5,205 nt of DNA, taken from the NCBI GenBank assembly GCA_020072905.1, contig JAIQGB010000318.1, forward strand, positions 1 through 5,205, in the 5' to 3' direction. The notes below the pieces were generated by a model. The model worked only from the letters and a program-made list of their open reading frames with translations. It did not search any database and was not told the DNA's origin. Shown in pieces: positions 1-5,205 of this stretch (its first letter is position 1; the number at the start of each line of letters is the position of its first letter). Source of the DNA: Terriglobia bacterium. Lineage in GTDB: Bacteria; Acidobacteriota; Terriglobia; UBA7540. The translations under genes were made by a program, and so were the position numbers.

Positions 1-995
1 AACCGCTCAAGACCGACTCGAGAATCGAAGAGCAAGGGGAGTTTCACATCGATCCCGGGCACCTGCTGGTCTTCGCGCGGCGCACGACGCCTGCGGAGGC
101 CGTTGACGCGCCGAAGCTCATGGCCACTCTCGTTGCGAACTGCCGCGCACAACTTGAGAAAGCACGGCCCGAGCGCGCCGAGCAGATTGAGGATTACCGC
201 AAGCAATTCGGCCCCGTCTATCGCACCGCGCTGATGGCCGAGTGGCCTGCGGCGGAGGAACTGCGCTGGTGGCGCTTAGAAGAAGCGGGAAAGAGCTCCG
301 GCGGTCGCGAGCGCTTGGTGCTGAGCCGGGTGCCGGCGGGGGACCGAATCCCCGCGACCTTGGCACAGCCCAGTGGCGGAGCGCATGCAGCCGCGCTTAT
401 CGTGCACCCGGACGGCGTTCAGGCCGCACTCGGCCCAGCCGAATCGCCGTCGCCGCTCGCGCGCGAATTTGGTAAGCGCCGCTTCCTGCTGCTTTCCATT
501 GACGCCTTTGCGACCGGCGAGGCCCGCGACCCGGAACGCCAAGCGAAAGCGATGTATTTCACGGCCTACAACCGGACTGACGACATGCAGCGCGTGCAGG
601 ATATCCTCACCGCGCTCGCTTGGCTGGAAGCCGTCTGGAAGCCGCAGAAGATCGTCGTGGTCGGGCAGGGCCTGGCAGGATTGTGGTGCCTGCTCGCCCG
701 GCCATTCCTTAGGGGCGACTATGCGGTCGTCGCGGATACGGCGGGTTTTGATAGCACCAAGGACGAGTCTTATCTGGAGCAACTGAACGTTCCGCTGCTC
801 CGCCGCGCTGGCGATTTTCAAACGGCAGCGCTGCTCGCCGCGCCCGCGCCGCTGCTCCTCCACAACCTCGGCGGGCGGTTCGCTGGCGAGCCCTTCCAAC
901 ATGCTTTTGCGCTGCACAACGCGGCCAGCCGCCTGCACGTCTCAAATGAGGAGGCGTCTTCGGCGGAAATCGCCGCGTGGGCGGGGAAGGTGTAG
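1..995 (+). CDS. Alpha/beta-hydrolase-fold protein, C-terminal part (5'-partial), probably catalytically degenerate domain
   Basis: The reading frame is open from base 3 to the TAG at 993-995, giving 330 visible residues with no start of its own; the gene begins upstream. The ATG at 120 has no Shine-Dalgarno sequence and the coding frame continues unbroken before it, so I treat it as internal. Residues about 1-90 look like a charged linker. From about residue 130 there is an alpha/beta-hydrolase-like pattern: a beta strand (AALIVHPDG), a second strand (RFLLLSIDAF), a helix, then the strand and nucleophile-elbow motif VVVGQGLAG (GQGLAG at bases 663-680). The usual elbow is G-x-S-x-G; here the Ser position is Gly (GGC, 669-671). 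The strand that normally precedes the catalytic acid reads PLLLHNLGG (about residues 283-291), without an obvious Asp. The overall look recalls acetylxylan-esterase/dienelactone-hydrolase-like proteins of Acidobacteria and Planctomycetes, which can be long and have more than one domain; that family placement is from memory. An active domain could lie upstream of the window. Substrate unknown. Confidence 0.75.
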   Translation, partial: PLKTDSRIEEQGEFHIDPGHLLVFARRTTPAEAVDAPKLMATLVANCRAQLEKARPERAEQIEDYRKQFGPVYRTALMAEWPAAEELRWWRLEEAGKSSGGRERLVLSRVPAGDRIPATLAQPSGGAHAAALIVHPDGVQAALGPAESPSPLAREFGKRRFLLLSIDAFATGEARDPERQAKAMYFTAYNRTDDMQRVQDILTALAWLEAVWKPQKIVVVGQGLAGLWCLLARPFLRGDYAVVADTAGFDSTKDESYLEQLNVPLLRRAGDFQTAALLAAPAPLLLHNLGGRFAGEPFQHAFALHNAASRLHVSNEEASSAEIAAWAGKV

Positions 996-1070
996 CGCGA
1001 AATCAGTCCGCAGCTCCGCGGCCTTCGAATCCCGTAGCGAAGAGGGGATGATTCGCCGTCCTTCGCCTGC
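996..1070. other. Convergent intergenic gap with weak hairpins, possible bidirectional terminator
   Basis: This 75-base gap separates the stop codons of two convergent genes. It holds overlapping inverted repeats built on a CTTCG/CGAAG theme: CTTCG (1023-1027) can pair with CGAAG (1038-1042), or GCGAAG (1037-1042) can pair with CTTCGC (1061-1066). The two pairings compete for the same middle arm. No run of T follows on either strand, so a classical Rho-independent terminator is not supported. Transcription may end here by another route. The terminator role is an inference from gene orientation. Confidence 0.2.
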
Positions 1071-1826
1071 TCAATCCATCAGCATCCCGCCGTTCACCTC
1101 GATGGTTTCGCCGGTCAGGTAGCGAGCAGCGGGAGAAGCCAGAAACACGATCACGTCGGCAACTTCCTCGGCGGTTCCGGCGCGGCCCATGGGGATGGCG
1201 GTGATGTACTTCTCGAAGAGCCCGCCGGGGCTGTAGCGCTCGTGGTAGGGCGTAGCGATGACGCCCGGTGCGACGCCGTTAACGCGGATGCCGTGGGGCG
1301 CGAGTTCCTTGGCGAGGCCTTTCGTGTAGGTGAGCAAGCCACCCTTGGCCGCCCCGTAGGCCGCCGCTCCGGGCCCGCCACCGTTGCGCCCGGCAATCGA
1401 ACTGACATTGATGATGCAGCCGCTCTTACGCGCCGCCATCTCTTCCCACACGGCCTTGACGCATAGGAAGACGCTCTTCAGATTGAGCGCCATGATCTGG
1501 TCCCAATACTCTTCGGTCATCTCGGCGAGCGTGCGGCGAGCGAGCAGATCGCCGGCGTTGTTGACCAGGATTTCCACGCGCCCCCAGCGGTCGCGGACGG
1601 CGCTGACCATGGCTTCCACTTGCGCGGCACGGGCGACGTCGGCGCGGAAGGCGAAGGCTTCGCCGCCTTCACGAAGGATCTTTTCCACGGCCTCCTCGGC
1701 CCCGGCGCGATTCTTGCAGTAGTTGACGGTGACGCGCGCGCCTTCGCGGGCCATTGTCTCCGCCGTGGCGCGCCCGATGCCACTCGACGCGCCGGTGATG
1801 ATTGCGACCTGACCCCTGAGAACCAT
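1071..1826 (-). CDS. SDR family oxidoreductase (FabG-like, classical short-chain dehydrogenase)
   Basis: A complete 251-residue protein, the usual length for a classical SDR. It is expected to be a soluble cytoplasmic NAD(P)(H)-dependent oxidoreductase acting on a carbonyl/hydroxyl pair; the substrate cannot be read from the sequence. The Rossmann cofactor motif TGASSGIG is at residues 11-18, an adenine-contacting D63-V64, the NNAG motif at 89-92, and the catalytic tetrad N115, S143, Y157 and K161 (YGAAK). The PG motif after strand six (APGVIATP, about 186-193) and the C-terminal LTGETIEVNGGM, typical of FabG-like enzymes, are present. The second strand ends VTVNYCKNR with no acidic residue at the usual NAD-selecting position, so NADP(H) preference is likely. 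The start at 1826 is chosen because a GGGGAGG site lies 5 bases upstream and the conserved fold begins directly after it; the frame stays open further upstream to an ATG at 2087, but that extension has no SDR character. Annotation as 3-oxoacyl-ACP reductase would be over-specific, as no fatty-acid genes are nearby. Confidence 0.93.
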   Translation of the reverse strand: MVLRGQVAIITGASSGIGRATAETMAREGARVTVNYCKNRAGAEEAVEKILREGGEAFAFRADVARAAQVEAMVSAVRDRWGRVEILVNNAGDLLARRTLAEMTEEYWDQIMALNLKSVFLCVKAVWEEMAARKSGCIINVSSIAGRNGGGPGAAAYGAAKGGLLTYTKGLAKELAPHGIRVNGVAPGVIATPYHERYSPGGLFEKYITAIPMGRAGTAEEVADVIVFLASPAARYLTGETIEVNGGMLMD

Positions 1827-1831
1827 GTTCG

Positions 1832-1838
1832 CCTCCCC
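1832..1838 (-). promoter_or_regulatory. Ribosome binding site of the SDR gene
   Basis: Reading the minus strand, GGGGAGG ends 5 bases before the ATG at 1826-1824. It decides this start over the in-frame upstream ATG at 2087, which would add 87 residues with no similarity to the SDR fold. Confidence 0.8.
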
Positions 1839-1864
1839 GTAGGGCTTTTCGAAATGAAGGCTGC

Positions 1865-1893
1865 ATCCTATCGCATTGTGAGCGATCTCGGAA
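1865..1893 (-). promoter_or_regulatory. Candidate promoter for the SDR gene
   Basis: On the minus strand, TTCCGA (1893-1888) and TAGGAT (1870-1865) are separated by exactly 17 bases, placing a transcription start about 30-35 bases before the SDR start codon. The matches to the sigma-70 consensus are weak (3 of 6 and 4 of 6). The spacer is occupied by an inverted repeat, which would suit repressor control, but this is an inference. Confidence 0.2.
1870..1886. repeat. Inverted repeat ATCGC-N7-GCGAT, possible operator
   Basis: Perfect 5-base arms ATCGC (1870-1874) and GCGAT (1882-1886) flank a 7-base centre. The dyad lies about 40 bases upstream of the SDR start codon and inside the spacer of the weak candidate promoter. 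Position favours an operator, but a 5-base arm pair can occur by chance in a window of this length. Confidence 0.3.
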
Positions 1894-1897
1894 CCCC

Positions 1898-1911
1898 GCT
1901 GTCCGGACGGC
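1898..1911. repeat. Palindrome centred on GTCCGGAC, possible operator
   Basis: GTCCGGAC at 1901-1908 is a perfect 8-base palindrome, extended on both sides by GC arms across one mismatch to GCTGTCCGGACGGC. It sits between the divergent genes and upstream of both candidate promoters, where a regulator could act on either side. There is no loop, so it would work as a DNA site, not an RNA hairpin. GC-rich DNA makes such palindromes fairly common. Confidence 0.25.
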
Positions 1912-1924
1912 TCCATGAAATCTC

Positions 1925-1954
1925 TTGGCAACCCGCCGCGCTTTCTGATATTCG
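1925..1954 (+). promoter_or_regulatory. Candidate promoter for the ABC transporter operon
   Basis: TTGGCA (1925-1930) matches the sigma-70 -35 box well. TATTCG (1949-1954, 18-base spacer) or TGATAT (1946-1951, 15-base spacer) could be the -10 box, in the most AT-rich patch of the divergent region. It implies a leader of about 125 bases before the ATPase start. Neither -10 candidate is strong. Confidence 0.3.
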
Positions 1955-2074
1955 TATTAGTTTGCGGTTGCATCTCCGCGCCGTTCAGGGGCGGTTCCTC
2001 TCGGGCGACGAAAACCGGTGGAATTACTGAAATCCTCAGGGACGAAGAACTCGCGTTCCTGCATACGCACCAAG

Positions 2075-2080
2075 AAAGGA
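2075..2080 (+). promoter_or_regulatory. Ribosome binding site of the ABC ATPase gene
   Basis: AAAGGA ends 5 bases before the ATG at 2086. It fixes the start there, against an in-frame ATG at 1915 that lacks a comparable site and would put 57 non-ATPase residues in front of the fold. Confidence 0.75.
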
Positions 2081-2085
2081 CTGGC

Positions 2086-3099
2086 ATGATTGAGGTGGCA
2101 GGATTGACGAAGCGTTACGGGCCGACGCTCGCGGTCTCCGACGTCAGTTTCGACGTCCAGAAAGGCGAAGTGCTCGGTTTCCTCGGCCCGAACGGCGCCG
2201 GGAAGACGACGACGATGCGCGTCATCACCGGCTATCTCCCTCCGAGCGAGGGCAAGGTTCGCGTGGCGGGCTACGACGTCGTCGAGGAGCCGCTGGAGGC
2301 CAAGCGGCGGACCGGCTACCTGCCCGAAAGTCCGCCCGTTTATCCCGATATGACGGTCGTCGAGTATCTGGCCTTCGTGGCGCGCATCAAGGGCGTGCCG
2401 AGGAAGGAAATCAAGACGCGCATCGGCGAAGTCAGCGAGAAGTGCGCGGTGACGGACGTTCAGCACCGCCAGATCGGCAAGCTCTCGAAAGGGTACCGTC
2501 AGCGCGTAGGCCTGGCGCAGGCGCTCATTCACAACCCGGAAGTGCTGATTCTCGACGAGCCGACCGCGGGCCTCGACCCGAAACAGATTATCGAGACGCG
2601 CGAGCTTATCCGCGGCTTGGCCGGGCAGCACACCATCGTGCTGAGCACGCATATCCTCCCCGAAGTCTCCAAGACCTGCGAGCGTGTGCTGGTGATCAAC
2701 CAGGGCCGGATCGTAGCTTCCGGGACGCCGGATGAGCTGACGCATCGCCTGCAAGGATACGAGACGGTGCTGCTGACGGCGGAGGGCCCGGCCGCCGAGA
2801 TGATGGAGAGGCTCCAGCGCGTCGCCGGCGTGAACATGGTCGAGCCCCGCGATGCCGCCGACTTGCGCGTCACCTTCGAGGTGCACGCCGAAAAGGGCCA
2901 CGACGTGCGCGCGGAGCTGGCGCGCGCGGTCGTCGAGTCGCAATGGAAGTTGCTGGAGCTCAAGACCAGCGGCCTGAGCCTGGAGGATATCTTCCTGCAA
3001 CTGACGACGAAGGATTTGGGCGAAGGGGCGGCCGGGGAGAGTCAGCCCTCGGTGCCGGACCTGAACCTGGAAGACAAGCCTGCGGCAAGCGAAAACTGA
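2086..3099 (+). CDS. ABC transporter ATP-binding protein, GldA-like
   Basis: A 337-residue cytoplasmic ATPase that should power the permease encoded next. All nucleotide-binding motifs are visible: Walker A GPNGAGKT (34-41), the signature LSKGY (133-137), Walker B VLILDEP with catalytic E158 (153-159), D-loop AGLD (161-164) and the switch histidine in STH (H189). The Q-loop region reads TGYLPESPPVYPD, with Glu81 where many ABC proteins have Gln; I recall this variant as frequent in the GldA/ABC-2 subfamily. Residues after about 225 form the C-terminal extra domain common in this subfamily, ending in the LEDIFLQLT motif (299-307). A further tail of about 29 residues (309-337) is rich in acidic residues, Pro and Ser and looks disordered. 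The start at 2086 gives IEVAGLTKRYG at once, the standard beginning of the fold. First gene of an operon with the permease (23-base gap) and GldG-like subunit. General ABC-2 exporter ATPase is the alternative name; GldA-like is favoured by the GldG-type partner. Confidence 0.95.
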   Translation: MIEVAGLTKRYGPTLAVSDVSFDVQKGEVLGFLGPNGAGKTTTMRVITGYLPPSEGKVRVAGYDVVEEPLEAKRRTGYLPESPPVYPDMTVVEYLAFVARIKGVPRKEIKTRIGEVSEKCAVTDVQHRQIGKLSKGYRQRVGLAQALIHNPEVLILDEPTAGLDPKQIIETRELIRGLAGQHTIVLSTHILPEVSKTCERVLVINQGRIVASGTPDELTHRLQGYETVLLTAEGPAAEMMERLQRVAGVNMVEPRDAADLRVTFEVHAEKGHDVRAELARAVVESQWKLLELKTSGLSLEDIFLQLTTKDLGEGAAGESQPSVPDLNLEDKPAASEN

Positions 3100-3112
3100 A
3101 AGGTCGCACGCG

Positions 3113-3118
3113 AGGAGA
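3113..3118 (+). promoter_or_regulatory. Ribosome binding site of the permease gene
   Basis: AGGAGA ends 4 bases before the ATG at 3123. It selects this start, because the same frame is open back to an ATG at 2943 inside the ATPase gene. Confidence 0.8.
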
Positions 3119-3122
3119 GAAC

Positions 3123-3899
3123 ATGCGCAATGTGTTGGCGGTGGCGGGAAAAGAACTCCGCGCCTACTTTCATTCTCCCATCGCCTATCTGGTGATGACG
3201 GTCTACGCCGCGCTCCTGGGCTTCTTCTTTTACAGCTTCACGGCGACCTACGTGATGCAGAGTTTCCGCATGCAAGCCATGGGCGGCATGGGCGCGCCGC
3301 CGATGAATTTGAACGAGTACATCATCCGGCCGCTGCTCGCGGGAATACTTACCGTGGTGATCCTGCTGCTCGTACCGCTCATCACCATGCGGCTTTACGC
3401 GGAGGAGAAGCGGTCCGGGACGATCGAGCTCCTGCTTACCTCGCCGCTCACCGACCTGGAAATCATTCTGGGCAAGTTTCTGGGGGCGATGGCGCTTTAC
3501 TCGGTGCTCGTAGCGATGACGTTCCTCTATATCGGCCTCCTCTTCATCTATGGAAACCCGAACGCCAAGCCGCTGATCGCTCAGGTGGTGGGATTATTGC
3601 TCTACGGGGCGGCGCTGCTGGCGCTGGGGATGTGGTTCTCGACCTTCACCAAGAACCAGATCATCGCCGGCGTGGTCGCCTTCGCGGTCTTCCTGCTGCT
3701 TTTTGTGATGGACTGGGTGACCGCGTACGGCACCGGCAGGGCCAGCGAAGTGATTTCCTATATGTCGCTGACCAAGCATTTTGAGAACTTCGCCAAGGGG
3801 GTGATCGATCTGAGCGACGTCGTGTTTTACGTGTCGGTGGCGGTGCTGGGCATCTTCCTCACCGCGCGCTCGGTCGAGGCCCTGAAGGGGAGGGCATAA
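3123..3899 (+). CDS. ABC-2 type permease, GldF-like
   Basis: A 258-residue inner-membrane protein, the usual size for an ABC-2 permease, predicted to pair with the ATPase just upstream. Six hydrophobic segments can be seen at about residues 19-40, 69-89, 119-142, 150-171, 178-197 and 232-248. The N-terminal VLAVAGKELRAYFHSPIAY is the amphipathic entry typical of this family. Between the second and third helices lies the conserved cytoplasmic stretch EEKRSGTIELLLTSPL (94-109), followed by LEIILGKFLGA (112-122), the hallmark of GldF/NosY-type permeases and the likely contact with the ATPase. The loop between helices one and two is Met- and Gly-rich (about 49-61). The next gene starts 2 bases after this stop, implying translational coupling. 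In some bacteria the GldF and GldG parts are fused; here they are separate. Transported substrate is unknown. Confidence 0.92.
   Translation: MRNVLAVAGKELRAYFHSPIAYLVMTVYAALLGFFFYSFTATYVMQSFRMQAMGGMGAPPMNLNEYIIRPLLAGILTVVILLLVPLITMRLYAEEKRSGTIELLLTSPLTDLEIILGKFLGAMALYSVLVAMTFLYIGLLFIYGNPNAKPLIAQVVGLLLYGAALLALGMWFSTFTKNQIIAGVVAFAVFLLLFVMDWVTAYGTGRASEVISYMSLTKHFENFAKGVIDLSDVVFYVSVAVLGIFLTARSVEALKGRA
3887..3893 (+). promoter_or_regulatory. Ribosome binding site of the GldG-like gene, inside the permease coding end
   Basis: GGGGAGG lies within the last codons of the permease gene and ends 8 bases before the ATG at 3902. Together with the 2-base gap it suggests coupled translation of the two membrane subunits. 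Confidence 0.7.
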
Positions 3900-3901
3900 C
3901 C

Positions 3902-5205
3902 ATGGCGTGGAAAGAGCACATGACGGGCAAAACCGGCCGCAAGGTTCTCGAGGGCACGAACTTGGTGGTGTACACCGCGGTGGGCCTCGCCATCATCGTG
4001 CTCGTCAACTGGTTTGTGGACCGGCACAACCATCGCTGGGACCTGACACCCAACAAGAAGTACAGCCTCTCCCCGCAGACGACGAAGATCATCAAAGGGC
4101 TGAACCGCGACGTGAGCATTTATGTTTTTGACCGCGAGCGCGGCTTCCGCGAGCGGCGCGACCTGCTGGACAATTACGAAGTCTTGTCGCCCAAAGTGAA
4201 GGTTCAGTATGTTGATCCGGACCGCCAGCCGGCGCTCGCCAAGCAGTACGGTGTGCGAAGCTACGGCACCGTCATCGCGGCCTCGGGCGACAAGCACTAT
4301 GAGGCCCAGGGCGACGCCGAGGACGGCGTAACCAACGCCATCGTGCGCCTGTTGAAGGGCCAGAAGACCGTTTACTTTGTTCAGGGCCACGGCGAGCGCG
4401 ACGTGGAGAGCGGGGAACGCTCCGGGTACGATCACCTCAAGAAGGCGCTCGATGCTGAGAACTACCAGACCAAGACTCTGGTGCTGCTTCAGAAGTTTGA
4501 AGTCCCGACGGATTGCGCGCTGCTCGTCATCGCGGGCCCGAAGAACGACTATCTTCCGCAGGAAATCGACGCCATCAAGAAATACCTGACGGATGGCGGC
4601 CGCGCGCTGTTGTTTCTCGACCCGGCCGTGGAGCTTCCCGACCTCGCCAAGATGCTCGCGGAATGGAATGTGACCGTCCGCAACGACCTGGTGATCGATG
4701 AGAATCCCGTCGCGCAGATTTTCGGCACGCGGCCGGAGATGCCGCTGGTGATCAAGTATGGGTCAAGCCCCATCGTCCAGCCGCTGGCGCGCATGGCGAC
4801 GCTCTTTCCGCTCACCCGCTCGTTCGAGTTGGGGAAGGAGTACAAGGCGGGGGTCACCACGGAGTCGCTCTGCGAGACCACCGCGGACAGCTACGGGTTC
4901 ACGGACTTCAATTCCAACATTCGCGACGTCACAATGCGCCCGGGGAAGGACATCAAGGGACCGCTGACCGTCGCCGTCTCCGGCTCCGTCAGCACCGGCG
5001 CGGGCGAGAAGAAGAAAGAAGGGCGGTTCGTAGCGCTGGGGACCTCGTCGCTCGCTGCCAACGCTTATCTGGGATTCCAGGGCAATCGCGACCTGGTGAT
5101 GAACATGGTGGACTGGCTCTCCGCCGACGAGGATCTGATCTCGATCCGGCCCAAGCCGCCCGAATCCCAACAGCTCAACCTGACGACGCAGCAGATGCGC
5201 AAGCT
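3902..5205 (+). CDS. GldG family protein, ABC transporter auxiliary subunit (3'-partial)
   Basis: The frame is open from the ATG at 3902 to the window edge, giving 434 complete codons with no stop. Residues 1-19 are positively charged and 20-38 form one transmembrane helix, so the protein is probably anchored in the inner membrane with its bulk outside the cytoplasm. Next comes the stretch WDLTPNKKYSLSPQT (46-60), the typical start of the first soluble domain of GldG-like proteins, then VYFVQGHGERD (157-167) and the segment around AGPKNDYLPQEIDAIKKYLT and GGRALLFLDP (211-241). These match the pattern of the ABC-transporter auxiliary (GldG, GIFT-type) domain. The region 365-376 is Lys/Glu-rich and probably a surface loop. 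NMVDWLSADEDLISIRPK (401-418) is the conserved block before a C-terminal helix that this family usually has; that helix must lie beyond the window. In homologous loci a DUF4340-type protein often follows. Role: extracytoplasmic partner of the ATPase and permease; exact function unknown outside gliding Bacteroidota. Confidence 0.9.
   Translation, partial: MAWKEHMTGKTGRKVLEGTNLVVYTAVGLAIIVLVNWFVDRHNHRWDLTPNKKYSLSPQTTKIIKGLNRDVSIYVFDRERGFRERRDLLDNYEVLSPKVKVQYVDPDRQPALAKQYGVRSYGTVIAASGDKHYEAQGDAEDGVTNAIVRLLKGQKTVYFVQGHGERDVESGERSGYDHLKKALDAENYQTKTLVLLQKFEVPTDCALLVIAGPKNDYLPQEIDAIKKYLTDGGRALLFLDPAVELPDLAKMLAEWNVTVRNDLVIDENPVAQIFGTRPEMPLVIKYGSSPIVQPLARMATLFPLTRSFELGKEYKAGVTTESLCETTADSYGFTDFNSNIRDVTMRPGKDIKGPLTVAVSGSVSTGAGEKKKEGRFVALGTSSLAANAYLGFQGNRDLVMNMVDWLSADEDLISIRPKPPESQQLNLTTQQMRK

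Noticed and set aside
120..122. ATG as the true start of the first gene
   Set aside because: No Shine-Dalgarno precedes it, and the frame continues with protein-like sequence to the window edge, so the gene is a 5'-partial one.
276..938. A 220-codon open frame on the minus strand, opposite the hydrolase-fold gene
   Set aside because: Same antisense artefact: no ribosome binding site or family pattern, and the plus-strand frame has the better coding character and beta-strand pattern.
1874..1884. Resemblance of CATTGTGAGCG to part of the lac operator
   Set aside because: The match is short and lacks the second half-site; no LacI-type gene or sugar operon is present, so it is coincidence.
1824..2087. 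Longer start for the SDR at an ATG at 2087
   Set aside because: The extension is unrelated to the SDR fold and would overlap the divergent ATPase start codon; the GGGGAGG site supports 1826.
1957..3000. A 347-codon open frame on the minus strand, opposite the ABC ATPase
   Set aside because: It lies fully antisense to a gene with every ABC motif intact. Its residues are rich in Arg, His, Ala and Leu without a recognisable domain, as expected from the complement of GC-rich codons.
3827..4435. A 202-codon open frame on the minus strand across the permease/GldG-like junction
   Set aside because: Antisense to two well-supported genes and without recognisable motifs.
1..5205. tRNA, rRNA, CRISPR array, insertion sequence, toxin-antitoxin or defence genes
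   Set aside because: Looked for and not seen. There are no long direct or terminal inverted repeats, no spaced repeat units, no transposase or nuclease motifs, and no cloverleaf-like segment.

Overview
This is a GC-rich (about 60-65% by eye) stretch of bacterial chromosome with tightly packed genes, strong Shine-Dalgarno sites and no mobile elements, tRNAs, rRNAs or CRISPR arrays that I can see. The mix of a large degenerate alpha/beta-hydrolase protein, a FabG-like reductase and a GldA/GldF/GldG-type ABC transporter fits an Acidobacteriota-like soil bacterium. That placement is an inference from gene content; other GC-rich phyla such as Planctomycetota, Verrucomicrobiota or Myxococcota cannot be excluded.

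Layout: (1) 1-995, plus strand: the C-terminal part of a large alpha/beta-hydrolase-fold protein whose start lies upstream of the window. Its visible hydrolase domain has Gly where the nucleophile Ser should be. (2) 996-1070: a 75-base gap between convergent genes, holding only weak hairpins. (3) 1071-1826, minus strand: a complete short-chain dehydrogenase/reductase (SDR) with all the classical motifs. (4) 1827-2085: a 259-base divergent intergenic region with candidate promoters for both sides, two dyad sequences and the two ribosome binding sites. (5) 2086 to the window end, plus strand: a three-gene operon of ABC ATPase (2086-3099), six-helix ABC-2 permease (3123-3899) and a GldG-like auxiliary subunit (3902 onward, cut by the window edge). 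The gaps are 23 and 2 bases.

The operon genes should form one membrane complex: a cytoplasmic ATPase, a membrane permease, and a membrane-anchored extracytoplasmic subunit carrying a GldG-type (GIFT-like) domain. Homologous sets are needed for gliding in Flavobacterium, but they also occur widely in non-gliding bacteria, where the substrate is unknown. No gliding-specific gene (gldB, gldK-N, spr) is visible, so the physiological role here is open. The SDR and the hydrolase-fold protein are on separate transcription units and show no evident functional link to the transporter. No gene-free stretch exceeds 300 bases.

I did not find a clearly new system. The best leads are the nucleophile-less hydrolase domain, the uncharacterised GldAFG-like transporter, and the dyads in the divergent promoter region.
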